From positions 5,119,332 to 5,183,331 of the forward strand of contig NC_009380.1 in the NCBI RefSeq assembly GCF_000016425.1: a stretch of 64,000 bases of DNA, in the 5' to 3' direction. Origin of the DNA: Salinispora tropica CNB-440 (GTDB lineage Bacteria > Actinomycetota > Actinomycetes > Mycobacteriales > Micromonosporaceae). Position numbers and translations under genes: made by a program. Of the stretch, positions 34,708-41,534 are shown piece after piece (position 1 is the stretch's first letter; every line of letters begins with the position of its first letter). The notes beneath the pieces were generated by a model. The model was not told the origin of the DNA. It worked only from the letters and a program-made list of their open reading frames with translations, and did no database searches.

Positions 34708-34741
34708 ACGAGGGGATGGGCCGCACGGCCCATCCCCTCGT
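34708..34741 (+). terminator. Terminator after ino1
   Basis: A perfect 15-base stem (34708-34722 with 34727-34741) with a GCAC loop begins 15 bases after the ino1 stop. No U-run follows, as is common in high-GC actinobacteria. Confidence 0.8.
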
Positions 34742-34798
34742 CGCCGTGCGCGGAGTCCCACCGGCGCGGGGCAGCGCACCGCCACCGCTCGTGGCAGC

Positions 34799-35695
34799 AT
34801 GACGGCGGTGCGCCTACGACCGCCGCTGATCGGCACGGCGGCCGTACTGGCCGCCACCCACGTCCTCGGCGTCCTGTTCGGCGATCCTCCGCTGCGCCAC
34901 GCGGAGGTCCTGGCCCTGCTGGTGCTCGCGGGCTACGCACTGCTCGGCGAGCTGCCCGAACCCCGCTGGGTCGTACCGGCCGCGCTCCTCGTGCTCGTCG
35001 TGGAGGCGTACCGCACCGCTCCGGCCGACATAGGCCACGGCAGTGACCAATTCTTGGTTGTCGCACCCGATGGCTACTCTCCGCCGCCAGTCATGCTCAC
35101 CGACGGTCTCGACCTGACCTGGGCGGCCCTGGCCGCTTCCCTACTGCTGCTCTGGGCCGGACGCCGCTGGCCGGCGGCGTACCACCAGCCGGTCCCGCGA
35201 CGCGGGCCGGTCGTCCCGGGCACCGTACTCGCCGTTCTGCTGCTCACCGCCTATCCGGCCGTCCGACTCAGCGAGTTCGCCCTCGACCTGTCCGCAGGGG
35301 AGCAGTCGACTTCCGCTTCAACCGATCCGGTCTCGGCGGCCGTGGTCCGCGCCGGCTCGGTGATGCTGGCGCCACTCGTACTCGGGCTGGCCGCGATCTG
35401 CCTCACCGCCGTACTGTTCCGGCGGAGTCGGGTGATCGCCGCTTTGGGTGCCGCGCTTCTCGCCGTCGCCGCCCTGCCACAGTTTGACCTGGCGCTGGCC
35501 AAGGCGGACCTGCCGGTCTACGCCGGTCCACCCTCCGCCCTGGCCATCTCGTTCGCCATCACGCCGTCGCCGCTCATAGCAGCCCCGCTGCCCGCGCTGG
35601 CCGCCGCCATCGAGTTGGCCGCGTACGTGTTTCTGGCCGTCGGCCTGACCCGCACCGGGCGCCGTGAGAAGACCGCCACCAACAGCCCCAACTGA
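34799..35695 (+). CDS. Multi-span membrane protein of unknown function
   Basis: About 298 residues with some seven hydrophobic segments, for example LIGTAAVLAATHVLGVLFG, VLALLVLAGYALLG, VPAALLVLVVEAY, ALAASLLLLWAG, VLAVLLLTAYPAV and LGLAAICLTAVLF. An outer loop between spans 3 and 4 has Asp/Gly-rich ADIGHGSDQFLVVAPDGYSPP. I recognise no family motif. It starts at ATG 34799, after the ino1 terminator, so is likely a separate transcript. Confidence 0.6.
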   Translation: MTAVRLRPPLIGTAAVLAATHVLGVLFGDPPLRHAEVLALLVLAGYALLGELPEPRWVVPAALLVLVVEAYRTAPADIGHGSDQFLVVAPDGYSPPPVMLTDGLDLTWAALAASLLLLWAGRRWPAAYHQPVPRRGPVVPGTVLAVLLLTAYPAVRLSEFALDLSAGEQSTSASTDPVSAAVVRAGSVMLAPLVLGLAAICLTAVLFRRSRVIAALGAALLAVAALPQFDLALAKADLPVYAGPPSALAISFAITPSPLIAAPLPALAAAIELAAYVFLAVGLTRTGRREKTATNSPN

Positions 35696-35858
35696 CGCCC
35701 ATCAGCGCGTTTCACCCCGCGCCAGAACAGACCCACGCCGGGCTGTGCTCCTTCCCGCCAACCTCAGATCTGCGACGCGGCTCCACTGATCCTCGGCGGC
35801 TCTTCGGCGGCGGCTCGCGTGACACGGGCGTTTCTCCGTTGAAAACGGAGGATAAGCG

Positions 35859-37292
35859 ATGAAAATGGCGTCGATTCCATCGGTTTATGTTGTCTGCTCG
35901 GAAGTAGGGACGATGCAGGGACTTTCTCACCGGGCCGGTCGTAGCGTTCGAGCCCACCGGGCAGGTCGGGTCGTCACCGGGGCGTTCTGCCTCGCCCTGG
36001 CTGTGACGCTTGCACAGACGCTCAGCGTGTCGCCGACGGTCGCGCAGAACGGGCCCTCACGTGACGCGTCCGACACCGTCCTCGCCTGGGGCGACAACAA
36101 AGATGGTGAGTTAGGCGACGGGACCACCACGGACAGCAGCACACCCATAGCCGTCGACCTACCGGCCGGCACCACCATCACCGCCATCGCCGCCGGCCAC
36201 GACCACAGCCTGGCGGTGACGTCCGCGGGCACCGCCCTCGCCTGGGGCAACAACCTCTTCGGCCAGCTAGGCGACGGAAGCACCACGGACAGCAGCACAC
36301 CCATAGCCGTCGACCTACCGGCCGGCACCACGGTCACCGCCATCGCCGCCGGCGACGATCACAGCCTGGCGGTGACGTCCGCCGGCACCGCCCTCGCCTG
36401 GGGCGACAACGACCGGGGCGAGTTGGGCGACGGGACCACCACCCGCCGCGACACGCCGGTAGACGTCGACCTACCGGCGGGCACCACGGTCACCGCCATC
36501 GCCGCCGGCATCGGCCACAGCCTGGCGTTGACCTCTGCTGGCACCGTCCTCACCTGGGGCCTGAACTCCGACGGCCAGCTGGGCGACGGAACCACCACGG
36601 ACAGCAGCACACCCATAGCCGTCGACCTACCGGCCGGCACCACGGTCACCGCCATCGCCGCCGGCAGTCTCCACAGCCTGGCAGTCACCACCGCCGGCAC
36701 CATCCTCGCCTGGGGCAACAACTCCGACGGCCAGCTGGGCGACGGAACCACCACCAACAGCAGCACACCCATAGCCGTCAACCTGCCGGCCAGCACCACC
36801 ATCACCGCCATCGACGGCGGACGCGACCACAGCCTGGCAGTCACCTCTGCCGGTAGCGCCCTCGCCTGGGGCGACAACGACGACGGCCAGCTGGGCGACG
36901 GAACCACCACCAACAGCAGCACACCCATAGCCGTCAACCTGCCCGCAGACACCACGGTCACCGCCACCACCGCCGGCAGTCTCCACAGCCTGGCAGTCAC
37001 CACCGCCGGCACCATCCTCGCCTGGGGCAACAACTCCGACGGCCGACTGGGCGACGGAACCACCACCAACAGCAGCACACCCATAGCCGTCAACCTGCCC
37101 GCAGACACCACGGTCACCGCCACCACCGCCGGCTCGGCCCACAGCATGGCCCTAGTCGCACCACCACCCGACCTGCCCACCACCGGCCCCAGCCTGCCGA
37201 CCACGCTCACCATCGCCGCCCTGCTCCTCCTCACCGGAGCCGCCCTCATCCACCTCGCCCACCGATACCGACCGGCCCGCCGCCCACGCTGA
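35859..37292 (+). CDS. LPTTG-anchored surface protein with seven RCC1 repeats
   Basis: About 477 residues. An export signal with a hydrophobic core (VVTGAFCLALAVTLAQTLSVSPTVA) follows a long basic head. Then come seven RCC1-type repeats of exactly 52 residues (LAWGxNxxGxLGDGTTT ... VTAIAAGxxHSLAVTSAG), enough for a complete seven-bladed propeller. The C-terminus is a sortase signal: LPTTG, a hydrophobic span (LTIAALLLLTGAALIHLA) and basic RYRPARRPR. The ATG at 35859 has GGAGG seven bases upstream; a later ATG at 35913 is possible. Function is unknown, perhaps adhesion or ligand display. No dedicated sortase is seen nearby. Confidence 0.85.
   Translation: MKMASIPSVYVVCSEVGTMQGLSHRAGRSVRAHRAGRVVTGAFCLALAVTLAQTLSVSPTVAQNGPSRDASDTVLAWGDNKDGELGDGTTTDSSTPIAVDLPAGTTITAIAAGHDHSLAVTSAGTALAWGNNLFGQLGDGSTTDSSTPIAVDLPAGTTVTAIAAGDDHSLAVTSAGTALAWGDNDRGELGDGTTTRRDTPVDVDLPAGTTVTAIAAGIGHSLALTSAGTVLTWGLNSDGQLGDGTTTDSSTPIAVDLPAGTTVTAIAAGSLHSLAVTTAGTILAWGNNSDGQLGDGTTTNSSTPIAVNLPASTTITAIDGGRDHSLAVTSAGSALAWGDNDDGQLGDGTTTNSSTPIAVNLPADTTVTATTAGSLHSLAVTTAGTILAWGNNSDGRLGDGTTTNSSTPIAVNLPADTTVTATTAGSAHSMALVAPPPDLPTTGPSLPTTLTIAALLLLTGAALIHLAHRYRPARRPR
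36081..37172 (+). repeat. Seven tandem 156-base repeats
   Basis: The CTCGCCTGGGGC landmark or its close variant recurs at 36081, 36237, 36393, 36549, 36705, 36861 and 37017, exactly 156 bases apart. Copies 5, 6 and 7 are close to identical over long stretches, indicating recent duplication or gene conversion. Confidence 0.92.
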
Positions 37293-37390
37293 GGCAACCC
37301 GAAGACGGCTGTTGGCCGCCACCCGGTTCGGGTGGCGGCCAACAGCTTGTTTCCCCCTTGGGGTTTGGTCTCTTTGCGGTGGGGCTGGGG

Positions 37391-38002
37391 TCAGCTGGTC
37401 CAGTGCTCGGCCACGAGGTCAGCGGCCTGGGTCTCCCACTGGGCGTAGTGGAACGGGTACGCCGACACCTGTACCGTCTGGGCGGCCTCGGTCAACGGCA
37501 TCTCCTGCCAACCGTCAACCTGCTTCAGACCGTCCAGGAACGCGGTCGTGGAGTACTCGGGGTCGGTGATCTGCTCCACCGTGCCCCACCCGGACGACGG
37601 GCGCTGCTGGAACAGGCCCTGCGAGTCGTGGTCGTTACGGGCACCCAGGTGACCCAGGTTCTCCAGCTTCGACTCCTGCAAACTGGTCGCGATCGCCACG
37701 ACGGCGGCCCGCTCGCCCATCTCGGCCTGCTTCGTGGCCTCGATGATGGCCTTCACGTTGCCCGTCTGCTCGTCACCCAAATCGATCCGGGACTGCGCAC
37801 CCTGGGTGCCGTGCGGGATCAACGTGTCCATGTCCGGCTTCTCCACCGGCACCGCCGCCGCCGAGGCAGTAGCGTCCGCCGACGTGGCGGGGGCGGGGGT
37901 GGTAGCGGTGGTGGTGTCGAAGGTCTGGGGGCTGGCCATCACACCAGCACCGAAGGCCAGACCAGCAATACCAAGTGCACTGCGACGCATAATCGTGTTC
38001 AT
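37391..38002 (-). CDS. Secreted lysozyme-like (transglycosylase-fold) protein
   Basis: About 203 residues. MNTIMRRSALGIAGLAFGAGVMA is a signal peptide; a Thr/Ala linker follows. The mature part has AIATSLQESKLENLGHLGARNDHDSQGLFQQRPSSGWG, the catalytic-Glu and QGLFQQRP pattern common to small actinobacterial lysozyme-superfamily proteins, and ends FHYAQWETQAADLVAEHW. The ATG at 38002 has GGAG eight bases upstream. It is probably a peptidoglycan-processing enzyme outside the cell. The 5' leader is long and GC-rich and could be regulatory. Confidence 0.72.
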   Translation of the reverse strand: MNTIMRRSALGIAGLAFGAGVMASPQTFDTTTATTPAPATSADATASAAAVPVEKPDMDTLIPHGTQGAQSRIDLGDEQTGNVKAIIEATKQAEMGERAAVVAIATSLQESKLENLGHLGARNDHDSQGLFQQRPSSGWGTVEQITDPEYSTTAFLDGLKQVDGWQEMPLTEAAQTVQVSAYPFHYAQWETQAADLVAEHWTS

Positions 38003-38418
38003 GGGGGTTGCTCCATTCGGGGGTCGACACCCACACACATCCCGAAGGGGGTCGGGAGCGGGGTGCAAGCACCGTCCGGCGCTCAAGAACCAAGGGAAGG
38101 GTCGGCGACCGCGGGTCTCGCGGGGGACACGCACGGCGCCGGGTCCAGATGTAACGACCGGCCAGCCACCACCATTCCCGGCGGCCGTCCCCGCTGACGG
38201 CGGGGCGCTTCCTCGGTCGTACGCATGGTGTAACGCCCCGGCACCCGCCGAGATTCCGCCCCCACCATGACCCCGGTCACCCCTAAAACAGGCATATACC
38301 GGACAGATCGCTCACGAGCTCAGGGGGCATCGACCTCAATGGCGGCCTTCCGGCACGCCCTCGACGGCCGGCGTTCGGGCAGGGAAGATTTAGCCGATTC
38401 GAGCATTTCCGGGCGTTA
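38003..38418. other. Intergenic region upstream of the lysozyme-like gene
   Basis: 416 bases without a convincing gene. On the minus strand two related segments occur, CGGGGCGTTACACC and CGGTCGTTACATC (around 38151-38240), together with several GC-rich stems, for example AAGCGCCCCG-CCGTCAG-CGGGG. These suggest a folded leader RNA or repeated regulator sites. I could not match it to a named riboswitch. Confidence 0.4.
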
Positions 38419-39213
38419 ATGCGGGAGAAGGCTGGGCTGACCTTGAAAGAGGTCGGTGACTACGTCAACCGAAACCCCGGCACATTGAGCCGGATGGAGT
38501 CTGGATTCGTCGCCGCCCGCTTACCCGAGGTGCTGGCGTACCTCGATGTCTGCGGCATCGACGACCCCAAGCGCCGGGAAGATCTCAAGACGATGGCGCA
38601 AGATGTCTGGCAGAAAGGCTGGTGGGACGGGTTCACCGCCAACCTCGCTGGCGCGCTGATCGACTGGGTCTGGCTGGAGAGCAGGGCTACGCACATCTAC
38701 TCGTTCGAGGTCGCTGTTCTGCCTGGCCTGTTACAGACCCGCGAGTACGCCGAAGCTGTGATCCGAGCCTGGGACCACAGCGCCTCCACCGCCGACATCG
38801 ACCGCTATGTAGAGGTCAGGATGGCCCGCCAACGCAGACTGACTGATGCCGAACCCGTCCAGTTCTCCACCGTCATAGACGAGGGTGCACTTCGCCGACT
38901 GGTCGGTAGTCCGGAAGTCATGCGTGCGCAACTTGCTCACCTGCGGTCTATGGCTACCTGGCCAAACGTTGAGATCACGATCTTGTCTGGTCAGGCAGGC
39001 GCACATGCCAGCCCCAACGGTTCCTTTGACGCCTTCCGGATGCGCCGGCCGTACCCGCCCACCGGCTGCATCGCTACTGCCGCCGGGAGCATCGTGGTCG
39101 AGGGAGACAAGGCGCACTCACTTTTCCAGCGCTACGATCGACTACGCTGCGCGGCCCTGCACAATGGCGCTGCGCAGCGGATCCTCTTTGATCTGGAAGC
39201 ACGTCTGGAGTGA
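38419..39213 (+). CDS. XRE-type regulator with DUF5753 domain (Scr1 family), N-terminus short
   Basis: About 264 residues. An N-terminal helix-turn-helix (REKAGLTLKEVGDYVNRNPGTLSRMESG) is followed by a DUF5753-type domain (WLESRATHIYSFEVAVLPGLLQTREYAEAVI ... ARQRRL ... EGALRRLVG ... PNGSFDAFRM). The in-frame sequence before the ATG (FRALMREKAGLT) looks like a natural helix 1 but has no start codon back to a stop near 38284, so about 15 N-terminal residues may be missing. It is paired with the DUF397 gene four bases downstream, the usual arrangement. Such pairs modulate secondary metabolism or development in actinomycetes. Confidence 0.8.
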   Translation: MREKAGLTLKEVGDYVNRNPGTLSRMESGFVAARLPEVLAYLDVCGIDDPKRREDLKTMAQDVWQKGWWDGFTANLAGALIDWVWLESRATHIYSFEVAVLPGLLQTREYAEAVIRAWDHSASTADIDRYVEVRMARQRRLTDAEPVQFSTVIDEGALRRLVGSPEVMRAQLAHLRSMATWPNVEITILSGQAGAHASPNGSFDAFRMRRPYPPTGCIATAAGSIVVEGDKAHSLFQRYDRLRCAALHNGAAQRILFDLEARLE

Positions 39214-39216
39214 GCA

Positions 39217-39450
39217 ATGACGGCGAAGACCTGGGCCGACGCTACCGAGCCAAGCAGGGTCGCCTGGCACGTCAGCACGCGCAGCGGCAGTGGCGGCGGT
39301 GACTGTGTCGAGGCGGGGCCGGTGCTCGACGGAAGCAGGCGGGTCGCCGTACGCGACAGCAAGGACCGCTCCGGCCCGGTCCTCGGCTTCTCCGCCACCA
39401 GCTGGACCGACTTCCTCACCGGCCTACGGTCCGGCACCCTGACCGGCTAA
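39217..39450 (+). CDS. DUF397 domain protein, copy 1
   Basis: 77 residues; W-HVSTRSGSGGGDCVEAGP and VAVRDSKDRSGPVLGFSATSWTDFLTGLRSG are the DUF397 signature. These small proteins act with the neighbouring Scr1-type regulator. Start at ATG 39217, four bases after the XRE stop with GGAG upstream. The 148 bases at 39302-39449 are identical to those at 39825-39972 in copy 2. Confidence 0.88.
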   Translation: MTAKTWADATEPSRVAWHVSTRSGSGGGDCVEAGPVLDGSRRVAVRDSKDRSGPVLGFSATSWTDFLTGLRSGTLTG

Positions 39451-39541
39451 CCCGACGCCGACCACCTGCGCCGAAGGGCCACGCCGGCCTCCAGCTCCAA
39501 CAGCTTTACCTTCCGGTCGAACCCGCCACCGAAGCCAAGCG
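39447..39541 (-). pseudogene. Duplicated 3' fragment of ogt
   Basis: Read on the minus strand, this gives LGFGGGFDRKVKLLELEAGVALRRRWSASG and a TAG stop, almost the C-terminal end of the intact ogt gene at 39970-40458. Only about 31 codons remain and no active site is present. It marks the right end of the first copy of a tandem duplication. Confidence 0.85.
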
Positions 39542-39639
39542 ATTGCTTGACGTGCGTCTGGATCACATTTCGGGCTTTCCGACTGACAGGGCCAGTTGGG
39601 GTAAGGTCACAGCCGGCTGCCTTTCACCAACGCTGAATC

Positions 39640-39732
39640 ACCCTTCCGGCGATACGATCGTCTTCGCACATGGCACTGCGCAACGGTGCCGTGCAGCGAC
39701 TTCTCTTCGATCTCGAGGCGCGTCTGGAGTGA
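39640..39732 (+). pseudogene. Remnant of a second XRE/DUF5753 gene 3' end
   Basis: The last ~20 codons read ALRNGAVQRLLFDLEARLE and a stop, versus ALHNGAAQRILFDLEARLE in the intact gene ending at 39213. Similarity can be followed back to about 39640 (CGATACGATCG against CGCTACGATCG). The rest of the second regulator copy is gone. Confidence 0.8.
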
Positions 39733-39739
39733 GTTGACA

Positions 39740-39973
39740 ATGGTGGCGACGGACACGACCAGACCGGTGAACCTGGCACCGGTTGATTGGCGAATCAGCA
39801 CCCGCAGCGGCAACGGTGGCGGCAACTGTGTCGAGGCGGGGCCGGTGCTCGACGGAAGCAGGCGGGTCGCCGTACGCGACAGCAAGGACCGCTCCGGCCC
39901 GGTCCTCGGCTTCTCCGCCACCAGCTGGACCGACTTCCTCACCGGCCTACGGTCCGGCACCCTGACCGGCTAG
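39740..39973 (+). CDS. DUF397 domain protein, copy 2
   Basis: 77 residues, MVATDTTRPVNLAPVDW and then the same DUF397 core as copy 1, with nucleotide identity over the last 148 coding bases. The ATG at 39740 follows the remnant XRE stop by a few bases with GGAG upstream. Its TAG stop overlaps the convergent ogt stop at the shared CTAG (39970-39973). It has lost its own full regulator, so may act with copy 1's partner or be dispensable. Confidence 0.85.
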   Translation: MVATDTTRPVNLAPVDWRISTRSGNGGGNCVEAGPVLDGSRRVAVRDSKDRSGPVLGFSATSWTDFLTGLRSGTLTG

Positions 39974-40458
39974 CCCGCCGACGACCACCTGCGCCGAAGG
40001 GCCACGCCGGCCTCCAGCTCCAACAGCTTCACTTTGCGGTCGAGCCCGCCACCGAAGCCGACCAGCTTCCCGCCGGAGCCGACGATCCGGTGGCAGGGCA
40101 CGATCACCGGCACCGGGTTCCGGTTGCACGCCACGCCGACCGCCCGCGCCGCCGAGGCATCGCCGAGCCGCCGGGCCACCTCGCCGTAGGTGAGCGTCTC
40201 CCCGTAGCCAATGGCGGTCATCTCCCGCCACACCGCCCGCTCGAACTCCGAGCCTCGGGGGATCCGCACCGGCACGGTGAACGCGGTCAGCTCGCCGGCG
40301 AAGTAGGCCCGCAGCTCGTCCACGGCGCGGGCCGAGAGGCTGTCGGTCGGTTGGTCGGCGGCGTCGGCGACCCGCGCGAAGTGCGCTCCGCACACGGCTT
40401 CGCCGTCGGTGGCCAGGGAGAACTCACCGATCGGTGAGTCGAGCACGGTCCAGCGCAT
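39970..40458 (-). CDS. ogt: Methylated-DNA-protein cysteine methyltransferase
   Basis: Suicide repair protein that removes O6-alkyl groups from guanine. 162 residues. MRWTVLDSPIGEFSLATDGEAV opens the N-terminal domain; the active-site cysteine is in PVPVIVPCHRIVGS, and GFGGGLDRKVKLLELE is the conserved C-terminal helix. Full length and intact. It converges with the DUF397 copy 2 gene, and its 3' end is duplicated at 39447-39541. Confidence 0.94.
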   Translation of the reverse strand: MRWTVLDSPIGEFSLATDGEAVCGAHFARVADAADQPTDSLSARAVDELRAYFAGELTAFTVPVRIPRGSEFERAVWREMTAIGYGETLTYGEVARRLGDASAARAVGVACNRNPVPVIVPCHRIVGSGGKLVGFGGGLDRKVKLLELEAGVALRRRWSSAG

Positions 40459-40492
40459 CCGCCTATTCTCCTTCGCCGGTACGACAACCGGC

Positions 40493-40897
40493 TCAGAGGA
40501 GGTTCACCCCGAGCAGCAGGGTGCCGGCGGTGAGGCTGGCACCGCCGGCGATGGTGAGCCAGATGAGCTTGTTGGGCTTGGTGTCCCGGGGCCGGACCAC
40601 CGAGAGGAAGAAGCCGAGCGGCATCAGGATCGGGGCGGCGACGAAGAGCAGCCGGATCAGCGTACGGGTGCCGTCACCCACATCGGCCTGCTCGATGTAG
40701 GGCAGGGCCACGAGGGCGAAGAGGACCAGCACCCCGGCGTGCGCGTGCCCGGCGGTCCAGAGACCCCGGCGGACCGGGTTGTCCAGATAGCCGGTGTGGC
40801 GGCCGGCGAGGTGCCGGAGCAGGGCCAGTCCGCCGAACGCGATGGTCACGACGGTGATCAGCAGGATTCCGGCGGTGTTCAGGGTCGAGGGGGACAT
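40493..40897 (-). CDS. Small four-span membrane protein
   Basis: 134 residues with four hydrophobic segments (ILLITVVTIAFGGLALLRHLAG, HAHAGVLVLFALVALPYI, LIRLLFVAAPILMPLGFFLSV, LIWLTIAGGASLTAGTLLLGV). GLWTAGHAHAGVLVL has two histidines in a membrane setting. It resembles short actinobacterial membrane proteins of unknown function. It is 34 bases from ogt on the same strand; AGGTGTCC precedes the ATG. Confidence 0.65.
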   Translation of the reverse strand: MSPSTLNTAGILLITVVTIAFGGLALLRHLAGRHTGYLDNPVRRGLWTAGHAHAGVLVLFALVALPYIEQADVGDGTRTLIRLLFVAAPILMPLGFFLSVVRPRDTKPNKLIWLTIAGGASLTAGTLLLGVNLL

Positions 40898-41018
40898 ACG
40901 GACACCTCCAACTAGTCAATGTAAAGATGCATCTCCGCCTGAATCTTGTCAACATCTAGATTTCCTGGACGGGCAAATTCTCAGCGGTCGCCGGCGTCGG
41001 AAGTAACGGAGGTGACCG
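40898..41018. promoter_or_regulatory. Divergent promoter region with AT-rich segment
   Basis: About 120 bases between two divergent genes, unusually AT-rich for the window (TAGTCAATGTAAAGATGCATC and TTGTCAACATCTAGATTTCC). TTGTCAACATC followed by AGATTT could be part of a promoter. The CTAG near 40957 and ACTAGT near 40911 echo the CTAG motifs elsewhere. Confidence 0.45.
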
Positions 41019-41534
41019 GTGTCCGAACGCATCGACGGGGAGTTCACCGCGTTCGTCAACGAACGGGGTGGTGTTCTACTGCGGGCCGCCTACGCCCTGG
41101 CCGGCAGCCAGCACGGCGCCGAGGACCTGCTCCAGACCGCGCTGGCCAAGGCGTACGCCCGCTGGCCACGGATCCGGGGGGACGCCGAGCCGTACGTACG
41201 CCAGATCCTCTACCGGGACCAGGTGTCCGGCTGGCGACGGCGGGTCCGTCGGCCGGAGTTCCCGGTCGCCGTGCCACCCGACAAGGTCGGCGGACCCGAC
41301 CGCGGGCACGAGGTTGACCTGCGGCTGCTACTGCGCGAGGCGCTGCTGGCGCTGCCACCACGGCAACGCGCGGTACTGACCCTGCGCTACCTGGAAGACC
41401 TGAGTGTCGAGCAGACCGCCGAGTTGCTCGGCTGCCGGGCCGGCACGGTCGCCAGTCAGGCATCCCGGGCATTGGCCCGGCTGCGGCAACTGGTTCCCGC
41501 ACTCGACGGACACCTCACCGAGGAGCGGAGATGA
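41019..41534 (+). CDS. SigE-family ECF RNA polymerase sigma factor
   Basis: 171 residues. Region 2 runs from FTAFVNERGGVLLRAAYALAGSQHGAEDLLQTALAKAYARWPRI, and region 4 from ALLALPPRQRAVLTLRYLEDLSVEQTAELLGCRAGTVASQASRALARLR. This is the compact 'SigE family' (SP70) type typical of actinobacteria. The GTG at 41019 follows GGAGG. The next gene overlaps by four bases (ATGA) and encodes a membrane propeller protein in the place where an anti-sigma factor usually lies. Confidence 0.9.
   Translation: MSERIDGEFTAFVNERGGVLLRAAYALAGSQHGAEDLLQTALAKAYARWPRIRGDAEPYVRQILYRDQVSGWRRRVRRPEFPVAVPPDKVGGPDRGHEVDLRLLLREALLALPPRQRAVLTLRYLEDLSVEQTAELLGCRAGTVASQASRALARLRQLVPALDGHLTEERR

Noticed and set aside
36081..37172. 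156-base tandem repeats as a CRISPR or satellite array
   Set aside because: They are continuous in-frame RCC1 repeats without unique spacers.
38003..38134. N-terminal extension of the lysozyme-like protein
   Set aside because: The signal peptide begins at the ATG 38002 with a ribosome-binding site; the upstream 44 codons are Pro/Arg-rich leader.
38419..40458. Insertion sequence as cause of the DUF397 duplication
   Set aside because: No transposase, terminal inverted repeats or target duplications are visible; simple tandem duplication explains the repeats.
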